Translations under genes and position numbers: made by a program
Part shown: one piece after another, positions 1 to 12,221 of the stretch
Numbering within the stretch: position 1 is the first letter of the stretch
How the letters are laid out: each line of letters opens with the position of its first letter
Origin: Callaeas wilsoni
Lineage: Eukaryota > Chordata > Aves > Passeriformes > Callaeidae
Length of the DNA stretch: 64,000 nt
Direction of reading: 5' to 3'
Assembly (NCBI GenBank): GCA_013398955.1
Contig: VWPU01004989.1
Coordinates: 1-64,000 of the forward strand
The notes under the pieces: generated by a model
Told to the model about the DNA's origin: nothing
What the model saw: only the letters and a program-made list of their open reading frames with translations
Database searches by the model: none

Positions 1-1562
1 AGAACCCAAACCCCTACAATTACCTACTTGTCATCATTCCTCTGCATTGATCTACTAATACCTTAAGGACTGCAATAAAATCTGATATTTCTGCTTAAAA
101 TCTTCAGAAAAAATAAATAATTCTTTGGTTTATCATCAGGGGACAATCTGAACATAGAAGTGTTGCAGGTATTCTTAAATAGAAGAAATGAGAAGTCACT
201 CCAGACAGAATGATATTAAAAGAATGAAGTGAAATACAGTACATCAAAAGTTTACTGTGAAAAAACCACATATGCTTTTCATACACCAAAAGCAACATAG
301 CATCCGGACTACATTTGAAGTTAGAATAGCACCAATATCCCTGTTGGGAAGAACATATTGAAACACAGTTTATAGAAGCCCATCAAGAATAAAAAGTAAT
401 ATATTGAATCAAGAAGAAGAAGCTGATTGGGAAAGAAATGTTCTGTTCTCCAGCTGTTATTTCAATACTTAAATAATCAAAGTGCCTATATAAAAGCTCA
501 TACCGTGTAATTAAGCTGCTGTGTCAAATAACGTGATCATAGAAAATTTTCTGGCATTAACACATTAAGCAAAGAGTTCGCTTGCTTCCCCTGTCCAAGG
601 CTACAGCTGAGTTTGGGATTTGGTGACCCTGAGGAACAGGCAGGGCTCTGCATAGCTGCCAGGCTTGCAGAGTGATGTCCAGCTTGAAAGAGGGGTGGAG
701 ACCAAGGCACCACCAAGGCAAACCAGGTTGTTTGGGTGAGGGTCTTCTCCTTCCCCACTGAAACTGTATATGAAGCATTTACAAAGACTTACATCATCAG
801 TTGTGTCAGCTCTGTCCCCAGCTTAATGATCACCATTTTTATAAAGCATGACTTCTCAAACAGAAACAAGTAAAAGTCTTAAAAACAACTGCCCTCTTTT
901 GTGACACCTGTGGGCCTCTGTGGCAGTGTGCGGCTGAATACAAACCCGCTGCTCTCCTTAGAAGACACCCATACTCTATGGAGGGAAATCATATCTCCTG
1001 AAACCACTGAAGGAAGAATTTACCTCTTCACTACTGATGATGTCATGCAGTGATAATTTTGTCTTGGGAGTCTGAGATATTCCAGCACACTTATTCAGAT
1101 TCCGTGGCCTCTGGCTGACTGATACCTTGCATTATATCCAAGGTTATTTCACTCATAGGGAGCAATATGACTTTTGTTGACTTTAACATCTTCGTTTTTC
1201 ATTACAGATTTTTTTTCAAGTTTCATTAAAGATATTCAACATTTCTTTTCAATAACCAGCTTTGGGATGTTACCATATTGTTAAGCAAAATAAGTTATTT
1301 AATGAGCTTCAGTAATATTTGCATTTGGGAAAGTCTAGCTTAGCCTGATCTTTCAGTATTACAACTCAAAAAATTCAAATGTTTTTGAAACACTATTCTG
1401 CCTGTATTAAATTTTTTGGTAAACTTTTACTCAATGAATTTACAATGTTTTTAAATTAATTCTCAAAGGTTTGCAACAGATTATTTTTATTAGGAATATA
1501 TCTTCTCTCTGACACAGTCCTTCTGAAAACATGCATCTTCAAAGGACAAAGAGACTGGGCAG
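1..1562. other. Unique non-coding DNA, no gene seen
   Basis: AT-rich single-copy-looking sequence. The only change in texture is a G+C-richer block at about 590-760, open in two minus-strand frames for about 73 codons. Neither conceptual protein resembles a family I know, and nothing shows splice sites or a promoter around it. I see no transposon hallmark here. Confidence 0.6.
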
Positions 1563-1612
1563 AACCTTTAAAGGGGACTTCCAAGTCCAGCTATTCTATG
1601 AACTTTCTGTAA
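1563..1612 (+). mobile_element. CR1 LINE 3'-end scrap (sense)
   Basis: The stretch reads CCTTTAAAGGGGACTTCC, then a short spacer, then ATTCTATGAACTTTCTG. This matches the sense-strand end of avian CR1, which runs (C)CTTTAAAGGTCCCTTCCAA, a C-rich spacer, then ATTCTATG-type units. CR1 is a non-LTR retrotransposon whose copies are nearly always cut off at the 5' end, so a scrap of about 50 bases is normal. Upstream sequence is too diverged to extend the match. The match is short and the call could be coincidental. Confidence 0.45.
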
Positions 1613-4572
1613 CATTTCTGCAATTGCATTTCTACAGTTCCCTTGGTTTGGACATAAAACCAGGTCACTGAACTGAAAGCATGTAATTTTTCTGCCCTGC
1701 ATTGATTCATTTGTCAGTGCACAAGCAACGTAGGATACAGGGATGATCAATTTGAATGGAGTCATGAGAAAGATCAGAGGATAAGCACATTGCAACAGTG
1801 TTGGAAAGAAGAATTTGAGACTAAACTGGAGGCAAAATGAAAAGGGAGATTATAGGCAGGATACTGGGGCACTCTGTCAGGGAGGAAAAAATGAATGCTG
1901 GTCTGAGTCAGTCTGCATTTTAAAACTAAAACTCTAAGGCTGATTTTCATCTTTAAAATATTCTGAAAGCAGTTTCAACATTAATACAATAAATTACTTC
2001 ATTTCCTTTTATGTATCAAATTCTCAATTCTTACAACAAACGATGTTCTCATAGATTTAGCAATCTTGAAGTTTGCTTGCTCTAACAGTCTCTTGTTTAT
2101 GATTTCATTTCTCAATTAAAGGACAAAGTAAAACTTTATGGGGATAATTTATACCATCATAATGTGGGTGACTAGCAAAAGTGGGTTGTGACACCTTTAG
2201 GTGTTTCTCTTCCTTTTTTCTGAAAAAGGAGCTTGAATTACATACTGAGATCACATGCTTAACACATTGATGGCTAAATGAGATTAATTCCATTCCTATT
2301 ACTGTTTTTCTGTGCAGATCTGCTAAGCTTTGTAGGTGTAGTGAGAGCTGGACCACAGAAGGCAAACTGATGCCAAAGCTAAGCTCCTTTTGGGATATTG
2401 CGTAGTAACCTCCATCCCTTCCTGGCTGACCTAGGTAACAAGTTTTCTGTGCTGCTTTATTAAGTGTTTAGACCTAAATTCCCTGTCATCATGGCACTAC
2501 AAAGCAACATGGAGCCTCAAAATCAAGAAGCAGGTACTCGCCTTCTATGTGGCTGTAGTCACTGAGGCAAATGAAGCCATGCTGCTTGGCACATTTTTCA
2601 GGACCCTGGTACTGCTTTTCGTGATTTCTTCATGTGTTCCATCAAGTCTTACTCCCTCTCTCCCTTGGTACATGCATTTAGTGACTATAATGTTCAGATT
2701 TAACAAAAGGTAAAAAAATTAGATCCCAGCCAAACATATGTGTGTCTAGCCAGTAATTTTTACTCTTCCTTTTTCTTATGTCCAGAGCTATGATGTCTGT
2801 GTAATGGATGCACTTGACAGGAACAACCCTTTATCATACTGTAAAAGCAGACATAACAACCCAAACCACATCCATTAGTAATAATTGATGTTCATTCAGC
2901 ATTGGCAAGCATTGATTATAGGCTTAAATGGAAGTTTTTGCAATATTGATTTGGATGCTTTTGACTTGAAACTGAAAGCTGAATGTACTTAGTGGAAGTT
3001 GGTCGCATTTCTTAAAAATTAAACAGTCATTAAGTTTCAGAGATTCACTACTCCACTATCTTGTTTTTGTGGGATAGATTGTATGTCCTTGGAAAAATGT
3101 AAAAAATATGTTAAACCTCACAAATTTTTAAAACAGACTAGGATAAAAAAAAGTCACAAAAACTTGCAATAGATTCTGACACCCTTTTTGTTTTATGTTG
3201 GGAATTTTGCTGAAGAGCTATGTTAAAAAAAAAAACAAAACAAAAACAAGAAAAATGAAAGGAATTAAGGTGAGGGGAAAGCAGATAAGGAATATTAGTT
3301 GTTACTTAGCAGGAAACGCATTGTGCCAACAGGTTTTTTCCTTGATTCTGCTGCTTTATACTGGCTTCACAGCAATTCTGAATCCTTGGCTGAAAAACAG
3401 AGTTGGAAACTTGTGTAAAGACAGGCAAAAAACTTAGGTGGATGGAGCACTTAGGTAATTGTTACTATATTATTGGATGACAGTGTGGCACTGGAAACGA
3501 ATTGTAGGTTTTGGAGAGGATTCCATTTCTACTAAATGTCTGAAATAGAAGCACTGATTTCAGTTGCCATTAAGCAGTTCTTCAAGAAGTTTCTCTTTTT
3601 TTATGCTACTTTCAGCAGTAGCATTGAGCTTTCCTTAAGAATGATCTCCACTTCCACCTCTAAAGTAATATTGAAAAATGTCAATGAGGTCTCAGTGTAG
3701 ACTAATCTTTACTATTGACTTGAAACTTGTTAGTAGGAAAATTATTATTGCTGAATATAATTTGACTTGATGGTTTATTTGTATCTGAATGTCTTTTTAG
3801 AAGGTATCTAAAAAGGTTGAAAGAACACACACACAAATATTTTAATTGTTAAATTAATAAGTGAAATCAGCCAAAAGGCTTTTGCAGTCATAATCATTAA
3901 ATCCTTCTCTACTCAGTCAAATGAGATTTTCAAAAATAGTTTTGGCAAAAAGAGTACAGGTTTTCTACTGGCTAATATATGCAGATGAAGTGATATATAA
4001 AAGCTATCTAAATACTTTATTTAAAAAATGACACAGATAAAATTGAAGTAATAATGTCAAAAAAATCTCACAAGAGGAGCAAAAAAATTTCAACTTGCAA
4101 CACCCGTCTAAAAGGAGGAAGGAGACATGATGAGAGGAGAAGCAGTCCTCATCTTCTGTAATTTGACTATGTAGCCCCACCTTTCATTGTAGAGAGTTTA
4201 TCCTGATATTTTAATCTTAAGTTATGTATATAATAACTGTACGAAAGTTTTCACTAAATGCGAGGGAGCTAATAACACTAAATATGAGAAGTTTAGCACA
4301 CTGAAAATTTGGTTGGGTAAAAGAGTAAGGGCTGATTGCCTTTGACAATAGAAGAAAATGTTTCTCTTCAGTTAACTGCATAAAAATATTCAAAGGGTTT
4401 AGCTGTTCTGATAGCATGCTCTTTGCCAGTACAGGGCCTGTGTGACTTTCTAATGAACTTGCAAAAGGATAAGGGATAAAAACAAATTGCAGTGATTTTA
4501 CACCCATGAATAAACTGCCATATTTGTACTGCAAGGTACTTTCCAAATGAACATACAAGTCAGATGTGGCTT

Positions 4573-4592
4573 TCACACACAAAGGTGTGTGA
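4573..4592. repeat. Perfect inverted repeat, 8-bp arms, 4-base loop
   Basis: TCACACAC and GTGTGTGA flank AAAG. The arms are exact reverse complements. CA/TG-rich arms like this arise easily from short dinucleotide runs, so the structure may have no function. Confidence 0.8.
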
Positions 4593-5124
4593 TTCTATTA
4601 TTCTATGTACTTTCTACATGCTTTGGTTACATCATTTTGCCAGAAAAGGGTAACAAAAGCAACAGGAACTTCTTTTGCTTCATAACTCTTTGACTTAAAA
4701 TATAAAAAGTGTTAACTCCATGCCTGAGAATTTCCCTAAGAGCCCTGGTATGACAGGCGAAAGTCAAACTCAGCAAAATTAATGTATATTAATCAAATCT
4801 CATCTAACTGAAACCTAATCTGACAAGCAACTTTACAGTTATTAGTGCTTCAGTTCTGTAAAATGGTTCTAAGTAGGGCTCTAAATCTCAAATATCTATT
4901 AAGTACTATTGACGTTGAATGCATAAAAATTTCCACAAATGTTCTTATAAGTCTAAGTGATCCTTTTCTTTTTCTCCCCTGAAATTTTGTAGAATAGTAT
5001 CCTAGCTGCCATGTGATGCAGTCAGCTAGAATAGAGAGTATAACATTTTACTAGAAAAGTGACATTTAAGCCCACACCAGTTTTCAGTATTGCTGAGGGC
5101 TTGTCTGTAAATAGCCCAGAGTTT

Positions 5125-5137
5125 GGGGGGGGGGGGG
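5125..5137 (+). repeat. Homopolymer run of 13 G
   Basis: Thirteen consecutive G, followed by TGAGTGGAAGCTGG and further short G runs (GGTGGGG near 5176). Such runs are rare in AT-rich DNA, can form G-quadruplexes, and are prone to length error in sequencing and replication. Confidence 0.9.
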
Positions 5138-6327
5138 TGAGTGGAAGCTGGTATGTTTTGAGTGGGTATGTTTGGAGGTGGGGATTTTTTGTTAATTAAA
5201 GCCTGCCATTAATGTCTTTGATATGACAGGAACTGACATTTGTTTGTGGTTTATTTTCCATACTAATATAACAAGTAGGTCAAGGTGATTAAGATTCCTC
5301 ACATAAAAAGTATCTCCTAAAGAGCAGAACTGCTTCTCTTGTTCTTTTAGAGACTTCACTTGAAAAATGTACAAAAGGATGCAGAAGGTCAAAAAAACTG
5401 AGGGACTGGTCCACCCAGAGTTTAATGGCTGTTTACTTCTGGCTGTTTTGTTTTCTCAGTGGCTGGATGATGTAGGTTTTCAATAAAATAGGGTTAACAA
5501 AGGTTTAGGTAATAGAAATGTTCTTTCTGTTCCAGGACCTATGTTCTGTAAGATTTAAAACCCATGCGGCAGTAACTATATGCTCATTATCGGCTCATAT
5601 CAGACAGGAGCCTGATTCATGGTAGGGCTAAAAATCCCCCATACTTTAAGTTGAAATGAGTTGAGAGTATTCTTTTTGATCATACAGTGCTTCTTAAAGG
5701 CTAATTGCTCTATATAAGTACCCACACTTACTAGATAAACCTCCTGAAAAGTCTGGATTCATTCACTCTGGGCCTTAATCCTTCCATTTAAAATAGAGAT
5801 AATACTTACACCTAAGCTCTGCACAAGGCTAAAGCATTTTGTGCATAATAATATGGTTGCTCTAAGAGAAATCACTGAGGAGTCACAATAAGAAATAATA
5901 ATTCTCAGAAGTCCTAGCCTTGCTGTTTAGCTCTATAACAATTGTTTTTCTCAAAAAAATAGTTATATCATAAATTAATGGATTCGATTTGAAAACAAAT
6001 TGCATTACTAATTCTTTTCCAACAAAAAAGGGAATGTTTTAATAAATAATTCTATTCACAGAGTTGTATTTTTCCACTTATTTGTGATACACAATATTTT
6101 TTTTCTCAGTAAGTGCCTAGAATGTAGAATGATATTAATTTGCTGTTATTTGTGATTATAGTGAAATATCTGTGCTGCAATACAGTCTTTTGGTCTCAAC
6201 TGACAATGGAAAACATAATTCTGGTAAATATATGTATTAGGAAAACATGAAAGATCCTAAATAATTTAGCTGGTGAGGAAGATGGGAAACAACACTAAGA
6301 GTGAAAAGGAGAGGAATAGAGTTGATA

Positions 6328-6391
6328 ATCGTAGCATATCGTGACATGAATAAGACCCACAAAGATCATCAAGTCCATCTCCTGGCCCTGA
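6328..6391 (-). mobile_element. CR1 LINE 3'-end scrap (antisense)
   Basis: Reads TCGTAGCATATCGTGACATG, then AAGACCCACAAAGATCATC and AAGTCCATCTCCTGGCCCTG. It aligns with the antisense start of CR1 copies: CATAGAAT units, a GGTTGGAAGGGACC-type segment, AAAGATCATC, then AGTCCAACTCCTGGCCCTG. The first part is badly decayed; the second part carries the call. A truncated old copy of about 60 bases; the element's 3' end lies to the left. Confidence 0.6.
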
Positions 6392-9115
6392 TTGTTGATA
6401 ACTAAGAACTTGATATTATCCTTTTTAAAAAATGTATAATATTTTTAAAAATTTAAATATAAACACACAGCAACAGTAAAAACATTTATCCTATTATTAT
6501 TATATGATTTTATGATTCTGTATCTGCTAAAAGGAAAGCAACTTCATAATTTGGTCTCTAGAACTTCTACCTAAGAGCTCTAAATATACTTAGCAGAGTT
6601 ATTGTAGACATCAATTCTAATTAATTTCCCATCTGAAGTTTTAAAAGTCTACATAATCAAGAAATGCTGAGTCTATATGGCCATGAAAGAGAATATAAAC
6701 CTCAGTTCCCCTTACTCTCCTCATAATGATTTGAAGTAGGCACATGTAAGAGGAAGCATATGGAAGAGGAAGTATGTAGTGTATACAGCTTATTTTCTTT
6801 TCAGTCTTCACCTTGGAACAAGGAGTCTTGAAAGGTGGCAGAATGGACTAGTCCTCATTTACTGAGCAGAGAGTTGAAATGACACAAGCAGTGTCACAGC
6901 CTTCATATTCTGAGATTATGTACCACCCCAGTTCCTCCTGTAACCTTAGGCTCCCTGCAAGCTGTTCTGAATGTCACCAGCTGTACTTAGCCCTGAGGTG
7001 CAACTCTTAATCATTTCAACGCAGTTTGCTTAAAACCATACTGAAAACAGCATTCATAAAATCCTGAAACCTGGTTTGCAGAGGCCACAGGGCAGTTAGG
7101 AAAAGAAATGACGATCTCTACATCTCTGTTGTAGGCTTCTGAAGGATTGCTTTCCTAGAGGACATTTCCATGTAAATGCAAATCTACTCAAATTTGGCCT
7201 ATGGTGCCCACAGGATAGGAATGAAGCAAACTAGAGAAAATTGCTTATAAGGAGTTCCTCTTCCTCTTCCTCCCCCTGTTCCTTTGCTTGCCCTGAAAGA
7301 TTGATTATGCAGTTTGAACTCAGCAGTCTCAACTTAGCTGTACTTAGCCAAATACAAAATTTATGCTCTTTGTAATGTTTAACTTGCCTCCCCCTTCAAC
7401 ACTTCATAAATGACCTTCAATGACCATGCTGTTTTACAGGTAAACCTCAGCTGCCCACAGACAGACACTGCCAATATGCGTTTCTAAAAATGTGTTAAGT
7501 TTATAAAGTGAAAGTAACATCAGCAATTTTGTCTTTCTAGTAATTTGAAGAGTCTCTGGTACGTCTGTGTGGTGCAGATTATTTGTGCTTGGTTTTTTCT
7601 GCTGAATGTGTCCAGTTTTCTGGAATCAACATAAGATGACTCCGATTTTGAGTTAACATACTCAAGCAGTCATTTAGGGTCATGTGGGATCAAACGAAGT
7701 GCAAATGGAGGTGTGTATAAGGGAGATGAGGATTCACCAGATCTCATATTACCATTTTTATCATAGATTTGTAACTACAGCTTTACCAATCAGCATTGTT
7801 GGTTAACTGAGTTAATTATTCTTCCAATTTTCACAGTCTTTGCATGTTCAGAGCCTCTGATTCATATTGGACAGAGAAATGCAGAATTGTCTTCATCCAT
7901 CTGTACAGCAGTAGGCTAGGTTATTTTTGTGGAGTTATTTCAACATAAGAAGTAAAGCTATCCAAGTAGATCAGCTTGCTGTTTTATATTTCCAATGACA
8001 ATTAGTCCAATGGCAATTGCTCTTAACATTGACAATGACAGTGATCTCCATGATGGCTTGCATAGGTAACATTTCATTACTCATAGTCTGATTGTTTTAA
8101 ACTAGAAGGAACAAATCCTTACACCATATCTCCGCAAAAATGAATATTTTCCCAAGATACAGGGCTACTAACCAGTGAGGATTTATATTACAATACTCCA
8201 AGACATTAATTAACAGTAATTATCTGCAGCAATACAAACCCTGCCTAAACATCAGAAGATTACTCACAAAGTTGAAGCTTGAAATTTCACTACTACTAGG
8301 TAACTTTAAGCAACTCTGGTTGAGATTCCATCAAACATGTGTAAATTATGACAGAAAACATGACATCTTTCTACTGATGGTTGCAACATTCCTTAGGAAG
8401 GAAATTGTATTATTGCCATATGATGATTTTTGCTGTTTTTTTCTAACTGATATCCTAACTGAACTGTGCCATGTTAATCTTTTTCACGGGGTTTTGGAAG
8501 AAGCCATGGTCAGAATGCTGCTTATATCTCATAACATTGTTCAAACCTGACATTCTTTTCATGCGGATTTAGTCCCATAAGAAGAACTGATTAACCTTTT
8601 CAGACTTCATGAGTTTTCATTAAATTGCTAAACTAATAATTGCATCGGTATCATATTGGACTTTAGGGTAAAGTTAGCTGTCGAAGGACCTTGACCCTAG
8701 GTCTCATCTATTTGCGATTCCATTTTAATGAACACATTCAAACTTCATTCCTTAATTACATCACACATCAATGAATCTTGCATTTTGATTAGGTAATAAT
8801 TCTATGTGATTCTCTGGATCACTTGAGAATACGCCCATGAAACATCTAAACCATGCTAATGAGTTCCAAGAAGGGCATATGTATATATGCTTTAGTCTCA
8901 TTAATATTTGCTTCCTATCTAGCCAGAGGTATTTGTATTTCATTTTGTGATAATATAAGCATTTATGCTGTTGCTCTTCATGCTCTGCAGTATGTTTTAC
9001 ACTTCTCAAATACTATTTCATCTCTCTCAGTGCAATAGTGATCATAGTACAGCTGTATCCGTCAAATAAAATTTCATCGGGGATGGGGAGACATTGATCT
9101 CATGTGTCTCAGGGT
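6392..9115. other. Unique non-coding DNA, no gene seen
   Basis: AT-rich, with a pyrimidine-rich tract of CTTCCTCTTCC type at about 7256-7282. The longest open stretch, 92 codons at 8272-8550 on the plus strand, begins at TTG rather than ATG and resembles nothing I know. No transposon end or RNA gene recognised. Confidence 0.55.
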
Positions 9116-9177
9116 TATTTTACTTTATTTTATTTTATTTTATTTTATTTTATTTTATTTTATTTTGGAAAAAAATA
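9116..9177 (+). repeat. (TTTTA)n pentanucleotide microsatellite
   Basis: About a dozen TTTTA units, nearly perfect, with one early TTTAC variant. It is followed by GGAAAAAA. Likely length-polymorphic between individuals. I see no retrotransposon body next to it that would make it a tail. Confidence 0.95.
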
Positions 9178-9557
9178 CACTCAACAAACTTCAGGAGTTC
9201 TCATGTTATCTTTTTATTAGCTGAGGGGCTGTTCTTCTGTTTTTCCCCAGCACCAGGCCATTACGTTTCTTGAAAAATATGTTGTTCTTGGAACTTCTCT
9301 ACTCTTCAGGTTGTCCCATGTATTACCCTTTTTTTTTTTTTTGAAAAATTGTGTACAGAAGGACTCTTATAAAGTTTTTTAGTGACCAATGAGTAAAATA
9401 CATCAAAACAGTGAAATGCTTCTTAAATTTGGATTTCTTCATCACAGAAAATGTCACAGCTAAAGATGAAACATAATATATAATCAATCCAGAAGAAAAG
9501 AGATATCTTGGACAAAACTTAAGTTGCAAAAAATGCTAACTGAACATGAAATACAGA

Positions 9558-9578
9558 TTGTGTGGCTGGGCCACACAA
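9558..9578. repeat. Perfect hairpin, 9-bp GC-rich arms, 3-base loop
   Basis: TTGTGTGGC and GCCACACAA are exact reverse complements separated by TGG. The pairing stops sharply at both ends, so it is too short for a microRNA precursor, whose stems are usually about 30 bp. It could form a small RNA or DNA hairpin, or be the centre of a decayed palindromic element. Confidence 0.85.
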
Positions 9579-10174
9579 CCAGTATGGAGGAACATTTATA
9601 AAAGCCACACACAGGAGCAGCTTAAACACTGAGGATTTCTCATAAAGATAGAAACAGTCAATATTATTTCACAGAATTTCATGAGCTTAAAAAAGCTGTG
9701 AGGCCTAAAAAAATGCAAAAACAAATAACCCTTCTAAATTTTGTACTGTAGATCTATAATCCAACATCCAAAAATCAGCATTTGATGTGCCATGCTGAGA
9801 ACAACTATTTCTGACCAGGAAAGAAATGCACTTACTGTTTCAGGAAAATAGATTGATTTGTTACAATTTAGACATTTCATAGAAATTTATCTCTATCAAA
9901 TAATGCTAATAATTTTCCTCCTTTAAATCAGACATTTTATCATTCCACATTGGCAATTACAGTTTCAAACTTTGAAACATTTTCTTTTCTATCATAGAGA
10001 CTGGTGGTTTATTTTTTTAGTGGAACTTGTTTACACCTATAATCTACTTTTTTTTTGCAGTGTATCTTCAGGCTATCATTGTACCTTGGAGGATGTCAAG
10101 CTCTGTAATTAGAGAATCTCTTAACTGAAGAGCACTAATGGCAGTCACTGCAACTGTCAGCAGTTTCTCACTTT

Positions 10175-10420
10175 TCACATGAGGACACTCTTTGCTAATT
10201 GGATTAAGTCTGGTTCTGGCTGTAATCTCTGCAAGCAGTAGTTAAAGATAGAACTGTGATGCCAAACCTGGTTTGTGGGCCGGAAGGTGATGAGCACTGC
10301 TAATAAAATCTAATTTAAAGCACAACCCATGCACATAATTAACTATGCCTTATTTCCTTGATTAGAAATCTGCTTATCATTGATAATGGCTCAACTAAAA
10401 CACGATGTAATATTTTATGG
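10175..10420. promoter_or_regulatory. Candidate conserved non-coding element
   Basis: The block contains CTAATTGGATTAAG (10195-10208), which joins a TAATTG homeodomain site to a GGATTA core of the OTX/PITX type. TAATTAAC follows near 10337, and the GATA-like palindrome TTATCATTGATAA near 10375-10388. It is not low-complexity and has no repeat hallmarks. Clustered homeodomain and GATA cores are typical of vertebrate developmental enhancers, but single cores are frequent by chance in AT-rich DNA. Conservation is not visible from one sequence, so this is inference. Confidence 0.25.
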
Positions 10421-11139
10421 TAGAGTAGGCACTTCTATTGCTTGAATAAGATACTGTTTAAACATGTTGAGTGAGGTTTTTATGTGGCATTGCTGCTCCT
10501 TTTGACAAAACAGGCGAGTAATTTTCAGAGATTTGCAAGTTGGCATTTTTTCTGCAGCAGAAAAATTGAACAGGCAGGGATAGTTTTCTAATAAAACCTA
10601 GTCTACTTCTTACGTTTCTCTTTCTCAGAGCAGTACCACTGAATTCCATGAGAAAGCTGCTCTAGAAACCTAAGACTGCCAGCACCCTGCACAGAAAGTT
10701 TTTATTTCTCTTGACTTATCCCATTGTGAATGTTTGACATCTCTCGATTTCTGTTGATTTTTCAGTTTCCTATTTCAGTCCTTTTTTCCCCCTGCACAAG
10801 TGTTGATAAATAGATACAAGTGGATCAATTCTCATCCCTCTGCCTTTCCAATAAGAACAGCCTCTGGTCATGGTAACTGTTGTTTGAGTCATCATTAGAA
10901 TTTAACTCCACCCTTACTGAGCATGAGGGGAAAGACAACATAAATAAGTTTTATGATAGCTCAGCGATCAATGACAAGGTTTCTGTGAGGTATACACCCT
11001 CTGGCATAGCAAAATACCTGTACTGTTGGGTGATTTTTTGAATCTTTATAGTTCCTAATAAGACATGGATTCAAGGCTTATGTTCAATATAACTGCAAGG
11101 GAGGATAATAAAGAAGTGATGACTCTGCAGAGGTTTGGA

Positions 11140-11171
11140 AATTCAATCTAAAGAAAATTCAATCTAAAGAA
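11140..11171 (+). repeat. Exact tandem duplication, 16-bp unit x2
   Basis: ATTCAATCTAAAGAA occurs at 11141-11155 and again at 11157-11171. This is a small slippage-type duplication with both copies identical, so it is probably recent. Confidence 0.9.
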
Positions 11172-12221
11172 CATTGACCTGACAAGGATAAAGAAAAAGA
11201 TGATGGAGCCTAAAAACTGTAAAAGGAATTTGAGTACATCATGCAGTAGGAGTAGTGGGAGAATCCCAAGATGGGTTGAGAGGTTATGGACAGTAAGCGA
11301 ATAGATAAGCTTTATTTGTAACTAATGTTGTAATGGCTGAGTTCTTGAGGGACCCATAGAAGAGCTAAAGAGCTGAGATAAACACCTCTGCTTTCCAAAC
11401 ACTTGCAAGTTAAGAAGAAACGGTTTCCATCTTGACTCTGGTTTGTCTGTGGTTTATGCCATCTGAAATATTTTGAAATAATAAAATTTAAAATCCTACG
11501 GCATATTTTCCATAATCCATCTACTGAGTGAGGGACTGAAAACAAATCAACTGAGGCGACTGTCCAGCCATAGCTGAAGAAGCTGAAGGAAAAAGAGGTG
11601 TCTGCTCAAGATCTTGAGAGGCACTGTGAGGAGATCATCAGCAGTTTTTCAGTAAAGTGACTCAGAAAAGCCATGAGGCTCTGGGAAAGCCTTGTCTGGC
11701 TGTCTAAAAAAGTAAAATAAATAGCTATTTTCTACTACATTGCAGAGAAGTCACTTTCTCACAAATATAGAAAAAAATATGATGTAGAAAGCAACTGCAA
11801 AACTGGTTCTTGGACTAGTGTGCTCTGAACATGGAACTTAATCCCTGGGTAAGCGATAGAGACTGTTCATGTAGCATGTTTTAGTGATCTGTCTTTGTAA
11901 TGCATCTTCACTTTCTGGAAATTTATGAAAGTGTTTAAATTAATACAATTAAGCCTCATAGGTGTACACCGTCCTGTGATCTCCCGTATTTGTGAAATGT
12001 ACGAGCAGTCTATGAGATAGTTTTGGTCCAGGCTAACAAATATCCTTTCAAACAGCTCCTAAACACAGCTTGGGAGTAATATACAATAGGGATTTGCATC
12101 CAATTACTGTGCTTCAGGTAGGAAGATAATTTAACACTGGGGACACAGGCCATTCTGTGCAACCTGACCTCAGACACTAAGATTCATTCCAGGCATGATC
12201 AATTTTACTGATACACTTACG

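Larger units (their letters stand above)
1613..6327. other. Unique non-coding DNA with small low-complexity tracts
   Basis: No gene recognised. It holds an A-rich tract at 3225-3255, a 13-G run at 5125-5137 and a perfect short hairpin at 4573-4592. The longest open stretch, 121 codons on the minus strand at 4217-4582, has no domain, no good start context and no repeats; I take it as chance. Confidence 0.55.
9178..12221. other. Unique non-coding DNA with possible conserved element
   Basis: No gene recognised. It contains a 14-T run at 9329-9342, a perfect hairpin at 9558-9578, a homeodomain-type motif cluster at about 10175-10420 (listed separately), and a short exact tandem duplication at 11140-11171. 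Minus-strand open stretches of 60-77 codons here show no domain. Confidence 0.5.

Noticed and set aside
4217..4582. Minus-strand open stretch of 121 codons
   Set aside because: No domain, no repeat structure, AT-driven composition, no splice context; likely chance.
4588..4606. GATTCTATTATTCTATG, like a CR1 tail
   Set aside because: The sequence before it does not match the CR1 3' end; the units alone are too short to call.
9558..9578. MicroRNA precursor
   Set aside because: Pairing is only 9 bp and stops at both ends; far shorter than a pre-miRNA stem.
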